Shown piece after piece: positions 23,300-30,410 of a stretch of DNA of 39,345 nt (positions are counted from its first letter, which is position 1; the number at the start of each line of letters is the position of its first letter). Made by a program: the position numbers and the translations under genes. The notes beneath the pieces were generated by a model, which worked only from the letters and a program-made list of their open reading frames with translations, was not told where the DNA came from and did not search any database. Origin of the DNA: a bacterium (GTDB taxonomy: Bacteria > Pseudomonadota > Gammaproteobacteria > Burkholderiales > Burkholderiaceae_C); the NCBI GenBank assembly GCA_030824555.1, contig JAVBXK010000116.1, forward strand, positions 1 to 39,345, given 5' to 3'.

Positions 23300-24367
23300 T
23301 CACCGACCTTGAGACGCCGCGGCCTGGGCGCTGCGGGCATAGAGCAAGAAGCCCCGGACATTTGCATACACCGGGTCATCACACACATCCAGCAGAGACA
23401 CATATTTTGGGAACACACGACCCCATGCCTTCGTGATCAGGCCTGCGCCACCACCGGTCACGATTACCCGGTCGACAGTGCCCATGTCGCCCACGGACAA
23501 GGACATCTGGCGCAAGCTGGACTCCACCACCTGCAACGCGTAGGGCAGGGCATCCGCCATGTCCACCTCCTGCCCCGCGACCCGCACGCTGGGCAATTCC
23601 TGCCGCAACGCATCATCAATCCGCTGGATCATCCCTGGATTGCTCAATGAATCTGGTGCGACCCGTTTGCAGATCTCGATCGCACAGTTGAGCATGCCTC
23701 GGTTGTGCGACCCGCTCTTGTTCAGGTTGGCCACCATGCGCTCAGCCAAAAACCAATCAAAGGTCCCGCCCCCCATGTCAGCCACTAGGATGTTCTCCTG
23801 AGCGGCAGAAGGGGTGGCACCGAGCACACTGAGCATCGCACCCTGCGGCTGACTCAGCACGTGCACCTTGCCCACGGTCACCTTGAACGCTCCAGCGGGA
23901 TCTGCCACGCCGGGAATGAGGTGGAAGCCAGAGCACAGCTCAGCCAGAGACTTGGCATGCGTGCGCATGCTGGCCATGGGCAACCCAACGACCAAGTGCT
24001 CGATCTTGAGGTGGGTGTCACCCAGCTTCATGGTCCGCGCCATGTGCCACAGGGCACCCAGGAACAGTGCCTTGTACTCAGGCGTGCACGAGTAATCCGG
24101 GTTACTGGATCGGGTCAGCCCAGACCCGTCCATCTTCTGGTGCACGCCATTGCCCACAAAGTAGGTGACATCGCCCACCTTCACGGTACAGCCGTCCGGC
24201 CGGTTAAAAGAGGGGAGGTCCTGGATGGGGGTTGAGATGGGGGCCAATGAGGGGAACTGCTCGGCCCGCACAGATGGTGATGCGTTGTCCTGGATGGGCA
24301 TGGCCATCTTGGTTGAAAAGAAGCCAAGGTCCAGGCCGGCGGCGGGGAGGATGGTGTGAGTGCTCAT
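23300..24367 (-). CDS. parM: ParM/StbA-like actin-family plasmid segregation ATPase
   Basis: 355 residues with the actin-fold signature set. Phosphate-1 is LDLGFFSTKMAM near the N-terminus, phosphate-2 is VADMGGGTFDWF, and the adenosine motif is VTGGGAGLI near the C-terminus. ParM-type proteins polymerise with ATP and push plasmid copies apart through an adaptor bound to a centromere. The ATG at 24367 was chosen; a TTG two codons upstream lacks support, and no strong Shine-Dalgarno is seen. Upstream lies an array of short repeats suited to be the centromere/operator. Two small genes follow with overlaps. Confidence 0.85.
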   Translation of the reverse strand: MSTHTILPAAGLDLGFFSTKMAMPIQDNASPSVRAEQFPSLAPISTPIQDLPSFNRPDGCTVKVGDVTYFVGNGVHQKMDGSGLTRSSNPDYSCTPEYKALFLGALWHMARTMKLGDTHLKIEHLVVGLPMASMRTHAKSLAELCSGFHLIPGVADPAGAFKVTVGKVHVLSQPQGAMLSVLGATPSAAQENILVADMGGGTFDWFLAERMVANLNKSGSHNRGMLNCAIEICKRVAPDSLSNPGMIQRIDDALRQELPSVRVAGQEVDMADALPYALQVVESSLRQMSLSVGDMGTVDRVIVTGGGAGLITKAWGRVFPKYVSLLDVCDDPVYANVRGFLLYARSAQAAASQGR

Positions 24368-24431
24368 GTGCAAAGAAGGTTGTTGGAAACAGTCCTATTC
24401 TTTCCACCACACTGAACATGGCTTCCCCGCT

Positions 24432-24459
24432 AAATGGCGATTAACCCCCCTTTAGTCGT
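24432..24459 (+). repeat. Direct repeat flanking the ParM operon, promoter-side copy
   Basis: Begins AAATGGC, with core TAACCC-C-CC-T-TTAG; 22 of 28 positions match 22374-22401. It lies about 65 bp upstream of parM, where an operator or centromere repeat would be expected. Confidence 0.55.
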
Positions 24460-24504
24460 CGCAGATTGCAGATTTCCTGAAAAAAAGTGCAATCCAGCCA
24501 ACAT

Positions 24505-24589
24505 TTGGCATGCCAACCATTTATTGGCAGGAAAACCCCCAATGAATGGCAGCGGTGGCAAAAATTGGCACGCGCGCCAATAAATGGCA
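24505..24589. repeat. NTGGCA repeat array, candidate centromere or iterons
   Basis: Six NTGGCA units lie on the + strand at 24505, 24524, 24546, 24555, 24565 and 24584. Inverted units lie at 24511 (TGCCAA) and 24575 (CGCCAA). Two longer elements, CCATTTATTGG (24517-24527) and CCAATAAATGG (24577-24587), are exact reverse complements 60 bp apart. TTGGCATGCCAA at 24505-24516 is a perfect palindrome. The array is upstream of parM, like parC of ParM systems; replication iterons are the alternative. Confidence 0.6.
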
Positions 24590-25641
24590 GATGCAAATCG
24601 ACCTGCACTTCAGAGATCCCACATGAATGGTGGCTTCATGTGCAGCAGAAAACACCAGGCAATACCACTCCAGAACCCCATTTCCAACCCATCAAACTTC
24701 CTTGAAACAAAAACCTCTCCCGTGTGACGTCAGATAAGCAATAGAGAGAGTCGGGTTCGTCGCAGGAGAAAATGGTGCAGGTTGATAAGTGAGATGCGGG
24801 GAGAGACTTTCGCGGAAAAAAATGTGGATAACTATTCCCAAAATCAGATGTAGAATTTCAACCACTTGAAAGCCCTTTGTGGCCAAAAGCCGCAGGCCCA
24901 GCCTGCATTTAATCAATGCCCTCCACGGCATAAAACTGGGCGGCAGCAATGCCACTGGGTGCAAACCCAAAACATCCACCAGCAGCACATGCTGGCTTCC
25001 CTGCATCCATCAAAGGAGCAGGGCAAACAGGTCCAAACCGGCCTGACCAACTGGCCCCCAGCCAAAAGCGGGGTCATGCATTTACACATGCAAAAACCAA
25101 GCTGTAGGTTGCAGCCAAGGGTCTGGCTGGCTACATGCCAGGTCACTCCAAGTCAGCTTTGCACATCCATGTGGATCTGCATGTTGGCGTAGCACTTCAA
25201 TACCAGCATCCTGACTCCAGGGTGCACACCTGAACACAGGGCCCAATCTGGCCCAAGACCCTCACCAAGAAACCAGTGACACCTGCTCGAGGCAGGTGGG
25301 CCAGGGACCATTGCATCTGTGATGCTGGTTGCAACCTGAGTCATACCGCTGTAAGAAAAACCAGTCCGGGCAGGGCTGGGGTGTGGATCAAACACGGGTG
25401 GCAACAGCCACTCAAGGTGCATCCCCCTCCAGGGATGAAAACAACCCTGCACAACCCCGGCTCTGGGGTGTGCAAGTCGCGCAAGCGGGGCCCCCACCTG
25501 GTAAGTGGAGATGGCAGGAGAAAGTGCTAACGAAACCAACCCGAGCTGGCCGGCGTGACAAACCGGAGTCCAAGTACCAACTGCCCAAACCCTTTGTCAT
25601 TTGCTGATGTTTTGCTGCCCAAAGGGCCAGCTGCTGCATGC

Positions 25642-25670
25642 CCATCCTCACCCAAGACAGGTGAGGGTGG
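25642..25670 (+). promoter_or_regulatory. Hairpin upstream of the integrase gene
   Basis: CCTCACC (25646-25652) and GGTGAGG (25660-25666) pair perfectly around a 7-nt loop. The stem extends by four more pairs, one of them G-T, to 25642/25670. There is no T-run, so it is more likely an operator or recombinase arm site than a terminator. It ends 54 bp before the integrase ATG. Confidence 0.4.
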
Positions 25671-25724
25671 CCATCCAGGAGCCTGACCCTCACTGGCAAG
25701 CCCGTTTTGAAAAGGAGAGCCCAC

Positions 25725-27161
25725 ATGTTTCATGACACCACCACCAGCCCCATGGATGACCAGCCAGAGCCCAGCCATGGAGCCGCTGCATCCCAACGGG
25801 GTCCCAAGCCAATACGCTTGCACCCTGTGATTGCCAAGATCAAGAACAAAGAGACGGGCCTGGCTGCACAGCTGTGGGAGGAGGTCAAGGCCGGCCACCC
25901 CAACAACCCACTCAAGCAGATCTCAGCCTTCTATTCTGAATTCCAGATTCCAGCTGCGATCGGCAGGAAGCGCCGCGCCTCCCTCCAAACCCATCAGGAC
26001 TATCAGGATCGCTTGAGCAGCTTTGTGCGTGAGCTGCGCAACCTGAACATGCCAGTGAAAAACCTAGATGAGATGTCCAAGAAGCAGGTTCGCCTTGTGT
26101 TCCTGCATCTGGAAAAGGAAGGTCGTTCAGCAGCCTGGATGGCCAACGTGAACACGGCGGTCAGGCGTTTTGGTGTTTGGATCGGCAAGCCGGAACTGTG
26201 TCCCCCGCTCGGGCAGATCGTTTCCCAACCCTGGTCCGGAAAACGCCGCATCGCAGCCCAAAAAGACCGGACGTGGAGCCAGGAGGATGTGACCTCCATT
26301 TTGGAAAAGGTGTCCGAGGTCTGCCCCATGACGGCCCTTCACTTGCGGCTGGCTCGACTGTTTGGGCACCGCGTGCAGGAGTTCCTGATGTTCCGGCCAG
26401 TAGATGCGATCCAAGGTGAATCGATTCACTTGGTCGAGGGCACCAAAGGTGGCCGGACACGGATCGTGCCCATCGAGACCGAGGAACAGCGCAAGTGGCT
26501 GGATGTGGCCGTCCAGATTGCTGCCGAAAACCCCAAGGGGCGGCTGATGGCGCAGGACGGATTCACCTTGGTTCAGGCCCGCAACCACTTCTACTATGTG
26601 CTGCGTCGGTGCGGCATCACCAAAAACGACATAGACATGACCGCTCATGGCTTGCGGCACAGCTATGCATGTGATCTGTATGAAGCGTTCACCGGGGCGA
26701 AAGCGCCCATCCAGGGCGGACCACAGGTTGATGCGGAGTTGGACAACCGCGCGCGCGTTGAAATCGCCCGCCGGCTGGGGCATGGCCGCAAGAGTGTGAC
26801 CACCGCCTACCTGGGCAGCCACGCCGCACTCAAAAAGTACGCCCGCGAAAACCTTCAGCGCATCGAGCACCAGGTCACCAATGACGAGGCCTTGCAGACA
26901 CTGATCCGTGCGGCCGGGTTGGACAGCTTGTGTCTGGTGGGGGCGGTGGCCAGGGGCGACACGCTGGGCAGCAACGAACACGCCATGGTGGCCTATGCAG
27001 CCAAGGCTCAGGCAGGTGAAACCCAGCAACAGGCCGACATCCGGGCAGCCGGGCAGGCCATGGCCATCTGTGCGCAGCTGTCGCAGACCCTGGGGCGGCG
27101 GATCGGGTTGGAAAGTCTGTCCGTCATCCCCCGATCAGAGGACTTTTTTGAGTTGACCTGA
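25725..27161 (+). CDS. Tyrosine recombinase/integrase
   Basis: 478 residues. An N-terminal region of about 70 residues of unknown role precedes a SAM-like core-binding domain (about 80-150). The catalytic domain follows, with R216 (GHRVQEF), a Lys in TKGGRTRIVP, H308 and R311 (HGLRHSYA), H353 (RLGHGRKS) and nucleophile Y362 (TTAYLGSH). A C-terminal extension of about 110 residues, Ala/Gln-rich, is longer than in typical phage integrases. All catalytic residues are present, so it should be active. The start has GGAG 8 nt upstream. Non-coding, structure-rich DNA lies on both sides, where its crossover site might be. It may integrate the element or resolve plasmid multimers. Confidence 0.88.
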   Translation: MFHDTTTSPMDDQPEPSHGAAASQRGPKPIRLHPVIAKIKNKETGLAAQLWEEVKAGHPNNPLKQISAFYSEFQIPAAIGRKRRASLQTHQDYQDRLSSFVRELRNLNMPVKNLDEMSKKQVRLVFLHLEKEGRSAAWMANVNTAVRRFGVWIGKPELCPPLGQIVSQPWSGKRRIAAQKDRTWSQEDVTSILEKVSEVCPMTALHLRLARLFGHRVQEFLMFRPVDAIQGESIHLVEGTKGGRTRIVPIETEEQRKWLDVAVQIAAENPKGRLMAQDGFTLVQARNHFYYVLRRCGITKNDIDMTAHGLRHSYACDLYEAFTGAKAPIQGGPQVDAELDNRARVEIARRLGHGRKSVTTAYLGSHAALKKYARENLQRIEHQVTNDEALQTLIRAAGLDSLCLVGAVARGDTLGSNEHAMVAYAAKAQAGETQQQADIRAAGQAMAICAQLSQTLGRRIGLESLSVIPRSEDFFELT

Positions 27162-27783
27162 TGATGCTTGGGACGTGCTTCCCAAAAATTCTCACCTTTA
27201 CGAAACTCAGAAACCCTCTGAACAGGATCAACCGTCCTGCCGGAGAAATGCATCCTTCAACTTCAATTTCGAAACGCCTCTCCAACCCGGCAATGAGGGC
27301 CACGGATTGGATCACCTATATATATAGGTGATCGGCCCCCTGAAGGGCTGAGGCAGAAGGTGAGCAGGCCAGACAGGACAAACGGCTGTCCTGTGAGCCA
27401 TCCCTCACGCCCGTTCGGGTTGGTTCGGAACAGGCCCAAACCAACCGGGTCAAAGTAACCTGTGCTGTGAAGTGCTGGAAAGACTCAGCGCTCATGTCAG
27501 CAGTCAGCTGGCAACATCGACGACTTCATACCAGCGCTTGCCCTGGGCACGTGGTTACCCATTTGGCTGGCGCTTTGCTTTGGATCGAGCCAGGAGACTC
27601 GCATGTGTTCCAACGCCGTCTCCCGGCATGCATGGGCGGCCAATGCCGGGTGGCGTGTGCCTCCCGGGACGGGACTTGCATGAAATGACTTCCGTAGTAC
27701 TTTGAAATAAACCGGTCGCCCAGTGCCTGTGCATCACGGTGTCCGGTGTCGGTTGACCTCTGTCCATTTCTAGGAACGCTCCC
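27162..27783. other. Hairpin-rich non-coding stretch after the integrase
   Basis: Besides the 24-bp palindrome it has three perfect 8-bp inverted repeats: ACAGGACA/TGTCCTGT (27373-27394, 6-nt loop), GGTTGGTT/AACCAACC (27418-27446, 13-nt loop) and CCCGGCAT/ATGCCGGG (27622-27650, 13-nt loop). Frames of up to about 77 codons around 27467-27705 look like noise. A promoter for the Pmp3-like gene should be at its right end. Confidence 0.5.
27310..27333. repeat. 24-bp perfect palindrome
   Basis: The arms read GATCACCTATAT and its exact reverse complement with no spacer; the centre is a run of alternating T and A. It lies about 150 bp after the integrase stop. No T-run follows, so it is not a standard terminator. 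Possible roles are a protein-binding dyad, a recombination core or a cruciform site. Confidence 0.6.
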
Positions 27784-27978
27784 ATGCGATTGCTCATTGC
27801 CCTCATCTTTCCCTGGCTCACTTTCTTCACCATCAAGCGGCCGTTTGCCGGACTGATCTGCCTCCTGCTGCAGCTCACGCTCATCGGCTGGCTGCCCGCC
27901 ACGATCTGGGCAGTGCACGCGCTCGGTCAGTACAAGACTGACCAGAAAATCCAGCACGCCCTGGCGCGTGGCCGTTGA
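27784..27978 (+). CDS. Pmp3/YqaE-like small membrane protein
   Basis: 64 residues with two hydrophobic helices (about 3-17 and 22-46) and a polar tail. The end of the second helix, GWLPATIWAVHAL, matches the Pmp3/UPF0057 pattern GyiPgiihAly. The family sits in the inner membrane and is linked to membrane potential and stress, but the mechanism is unclear. AGGA lies about 8 nt before the ATG. The next gene begins 18 bp downstream, so a three-gene unit is likely. Confidence 0.75.
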   Translation: MRLLIALIFPWLTFFTIKRPFAGLICLLLQLTLIGWLPATIWAVHALGQYKTDQKIQHALARGR

Positions 27979-27996
27979 GCCTGGGAGAAAACAAGC

Positions 27997-29250
27997 ATGC
28001 ACACCCTGCATACCCCGCACACCACGCCCCTCTCCACAGCCATCCCATCGAAAGGCTTGGTCCGTCCAGATCTCGGGACATTGCCGCAAAACGCCGCACG
28101 GTTTTGCTGGGCCAATCGGCCCATCGTCGCCAGTCTGTCGCTGGCTGCGAGCCTGGCCTTGGTGGCCTGCGGCGGCGGTAGCGACGCCACAGCGCCCCCC
28201 GGCAGCGTGTCCGCCGGGGCCACGCATTCCATTGCCATCCAGACCGCCGTCTCCGAGCCACCGCTGCTCACCGGTTCGCCCAAGCGGCTGGCCTTGGACT
28301 ACCTGAACCGTCAACGGCTGCAGTGCGGCTTCGGGGTTTTGAGCCACAGCACGGTCCTGGCAGACACCGGAGATCGCCATGCCTCGTACGCCTTGACCAA
28401 TGCCAACCACCCACAGTTTCATCCACACACCGAAGTGGCCGGGCTGCCGGGTTTCACGGCACCGAGCCCGACTGAACGGGCGGTGCTGCGGGGCTATCAG
28501 ACCAATGGGGCAGAAGTAGGGGAGATCGGCATCGGGTCGGGGCAGTTCATGGCACCGGTGGACACCTACCAGGCGGCGCCTCTGCAATGGCTCCAGATGG
28601 AGGCCATGCGGCAGCTGGCAGTGGCGCCGTATCACGCCATGCATTTCTTTGCGGCCTATACCGAGGTGGGCATTGGGTCTGCGCAGAAGGAAACACTGTT
28701 GCCAGCGGAGGAGGTTTTCGTGGGGAGCTTGCCTGTCTCTCGGCCCGCGTCGATTGAGCTGAACCACGCGATGTACGTCATGCTCGGGTTTGGCATGACC
28801 CAACTGGGCCAGCTTCCACCTTCGGGCAGTGGCGTGCGGACCTATCCCTGTGAGGGCAGCACCGACGTGGCACCTGTCCTGCTGGGCGAATGGACTGATC
28901 CGACCTTGGGGCCTGGGGTGACCCCGGGGCGTTCACTGGGCACGAACCCTACCGGCAGCACCGTCACAGTGATCGGGGAGGTGGGCAAAACACTCACCCT
29001 GCAGTCGTTGACGCTGACGCGGGTGCTCACCGGCGAGCCCGTCGCCATGTACAGCGTCAGGACCCGGGCGAACGATCCCATGTCGGTCTACTACCGCAAC
29101 GACTGGACCGGCTACGCGATGCCGGACAAAGCCTTGGAGCCCAACGAACGCTACCGGGTGCAAGTCAGTGGCAGCAGTGGCGGGGTGCCGTTCAGCCGCA
29201 GCTTCACGTTCACGACCGGTGTGCGCACCATTGCCCCCATGCCCAGCTGA
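27997..29250 (+). CDS. CAP (SCP/PR-1-like) domain lipoprotein
   Basis: 417 residues. The lipobox LVAC at 55-58 follows a hydrophobic segment, but about 40 residues precede that segment, which is unusually long for a lipoprotein signal. After a Gly/Ser/Ala linker, the region about 85-250 (RLALDYLNRQRLQCGFGVLSHSTVLADTGDRHASYAL) is a CAP domain. A C-terminal beta-rich segment (about 310-410) looks like an Ig-like or Big-type domain. CAP proteins are extracellular and bind lipids or act in interactions between cells. GGGAGA lies about 8 nt before the ATG. The next gene starts 4 bp after the stop. Confidence 0.8.
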   Translation: MHTLHTPHTTPLSTAIPSKGLVRPDLGTLPQNAARFCWANRPIVASLSLAASLALVACGGGSDATAPPGSVSAGATHSIAIQTAVSEPPLLTGSPKRLALDYLNRQRLQCGFGVLSHSTVLADTGDRHASYALTNANHPQFHPHTEVAGLPGFTAPSPTERAVLRGYQTNGAEVGEIGIGSGQFMAPVDTYQAAPLQWLQMEAMRQLAVAPYHAMHFFAAYTEVGIGSAQKETLLPAEEVFVGSLPVSRPASIELNHAMYVMLGFGMTQLGQLPPSGSGVRTYPCEGSTDVAPVLLGEWTDPTLGPGVTPGRSLGTNPTGSTVTVIGEVGKTLTLQSLTLTRVLTGEPVAMYSVRTRANDPMSVYYRNDWTGYAMPDKALEPNERYRVQVSGSSGGVPFSRSFTFTTGVRTIAPMPS

Positions 29251-29254
29251 ACCC

Positions 29255-29959
29255 ATGGAAGCACCCGATTCGGATTGGATCCTGCTCAAACGGGAGTGGT
29301 TACCCATCGAACTCCTGCTGAACCAACTGGCCCCCGATGCAGAGAACAGCCGCGACAGGATCAACAGGCTGAGTGGCAGCCTGGATGCACAGTGCATCCG
29401 AGACTTGCACGTGCTGCGAGTGCAACGCAACCGGGTGTTGCACCACGACCAGGCATTGAACCATTCGATGCACTGGGCCGCCACGGCCCGGCGGGTGCGC
29501 AACGACCTGGAATCCTTGCTGCGAGCGCGATCAATGGTTTCTCGCCTGCGTGAGCCGATGGCCGCCAGGGCGGCATCACCCTCACGACAACCGTTGAGGC
29601 GCAGACCACTGTCAACCCTGTCCCATGCAACAGGCGTTGAACCGGTGAACCGCGCTGACGCCAGTGCCGTGTCAGCTCCTCCAGAGCGCCGGTTCGCCTT
29701 GATGGGCGTGCTGCTCACTGGGGTGAGCTGGTGTGGCGGCTCGTGGTTGATCCAGCCGCTCCTGCAGCACGCCATCACGCTGGTCAACATTTACTCGGTG
29801 GTCTGGTGGCTGCTGCAGTTGGGTTGGCTGATGTGCTGGCCGGGCATTGCCGTGGCCCACTTGGTGAAGGGCCTTTGCGCTGTCGCCTGGTGGTTGGCCA
29901 CCATCCTGGTCAGCGGAGTGTCGTGGCTGGTTGCCTATGTGATTGCACACCCATACTGA
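29255..29959 (+). CDS. Membrane protein with HEPN-like N-terminal motif
   Basis: 234 residues starting 4 bp after the CAP gene. The N-terminal 90 residues are helical and include LRVQRNRVLHHDQALNHSM. R58-N-x3-H63 fits the Rx4-6H motif (polar residue after Arg) of HEPN ribonucleases. A basic Ser/Pro linker (about 95-145) follows, then two to three hydrophobic helices (about 150-230, Trp-rich). I know of no named family with this order. A HEPN call from one motif is tentative. If right, it would be a membrane-anchored RNase-like or nucleotide-binding protein. An in-frame start upstream at 29168 overlaps the CAP gene and is unlikely. Confidence 0.6.
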   Translation: MEAPDSDWILLKREWLPIELLLNQLAPDAENSRDRINRLSGSLDAQCIRDLHVLRVQRNRVLHHDQALNHSMHWAATARRVRNDLESLLRARSMVSRLREPMAARAASPSRQPLRRRPLSTLSHATGVEPVNRADASAVSAPPERRFALMGVLLTGVSWCGGSWLIQPLLQHAITLVNIYSVVWWLLQLGWLMCWPGIAVAHLVKGLCAVAWWLATILVSGVSWLVAYVIAHPY

Positions 29960-30410
29960 CCAGCTGATGTTTGTATGTGGGGTGAAGCCTGAGGACTGAC
30001 CGGTGTAGAGGAGATGTCTGGGGCAGCGGAACCGTTCCCATCTCCGGGCGGGGATCTTCTCCCGATAGGGGTTGGGACGCCCATTGCAATACTTGAGTTA
30101 CAAGGGCTACCACCTGCTTTGCAGCGGTTGAAGTCGTCCGCGTCATGAAGCCGAGCTCACGCTCAGGGACCTGAAGCGGTCACCGGCGCAGCAGCCGACT
30201 CGCCCTCTGCGACGACTGGTATCGGTGGTGGAGCAGCCGTACAGTCACGCTGCAACAGGCCCCAGGCCCCGTCGGCTCTCAGTGAACGTCTCTGCGGACG
30301 GCGTCGACCTAGTGCCTTCGACCCGATACAAAGGGTTGCCTCTCCCCTCCGGTGCTGGCCGCAATGCATGACGATGCGTGAGCCGCTTGGTACTGGCGCA
30401 GAGCTGCGCG
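29960..30410. other. Intergenic stretch left of the GTPase system
   Basis: No gene is supported: the frames at 29910-30146 and 30163-30369 (minus) and 30368-30688 (plus) lack ribosome sites and overlap better genes. The stretch contains one copy of a 28-bp imperfect repeat (30117-30144). No terminator with a T-run is visible for either converging transcript. Confidence 0.45.
30117..30144 (+). repeat. Imperfect direct repeat, left of the GTPase operon
   Basis: Starts with CTTTGCAGCGGTTG, identical to 37693-37706. Over 28 bp, 23 positions match 37693-37720 in the same orientation. The two copies lie in non-coding DNA on either side of the five-gene block. Confidence 0.45.

Larger units (their letters stand above)
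24368..25724. other. 1.36-kb non-coding stretch between parM and integrase
   Basis: Besides the repeat array, it holds a perfect DnaA box (TGTGGATAA, 24823-24831) in an A-rich patch and a small hairpin CCAGCA-N5-TGCTGG (24979-24995). The + strand is unusually rich in CCA and CA from about 24860 to 25600. Frames of 60-130 codons occur on both strands, but none has a ribosome site or protein-like composition. Replication or transfer origin functions are possible; nothing proves them. Confidence 0.5.

Noticed and set aside
26127..27029. 300-codon minus-strand frame across the integrase
   Set aside because: It is antisense to an intact tyrosine recombinase and its composition is shadow-like.
27310..27333. 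Protelomerase (telomere-resolution) site at the 24-bp palindrome
   Set aside because: The alternating T/A centre is reminiscent of one, but known sites are longer, the adjacent recombinase is not a recognisable protelomerase, and sequence continues normally on both sides.
27467..27705. Small frames in the hairpin-rich region
   Set aside because: Overlapping frames in two registers, without ribosome sites and without plausible protein composition.
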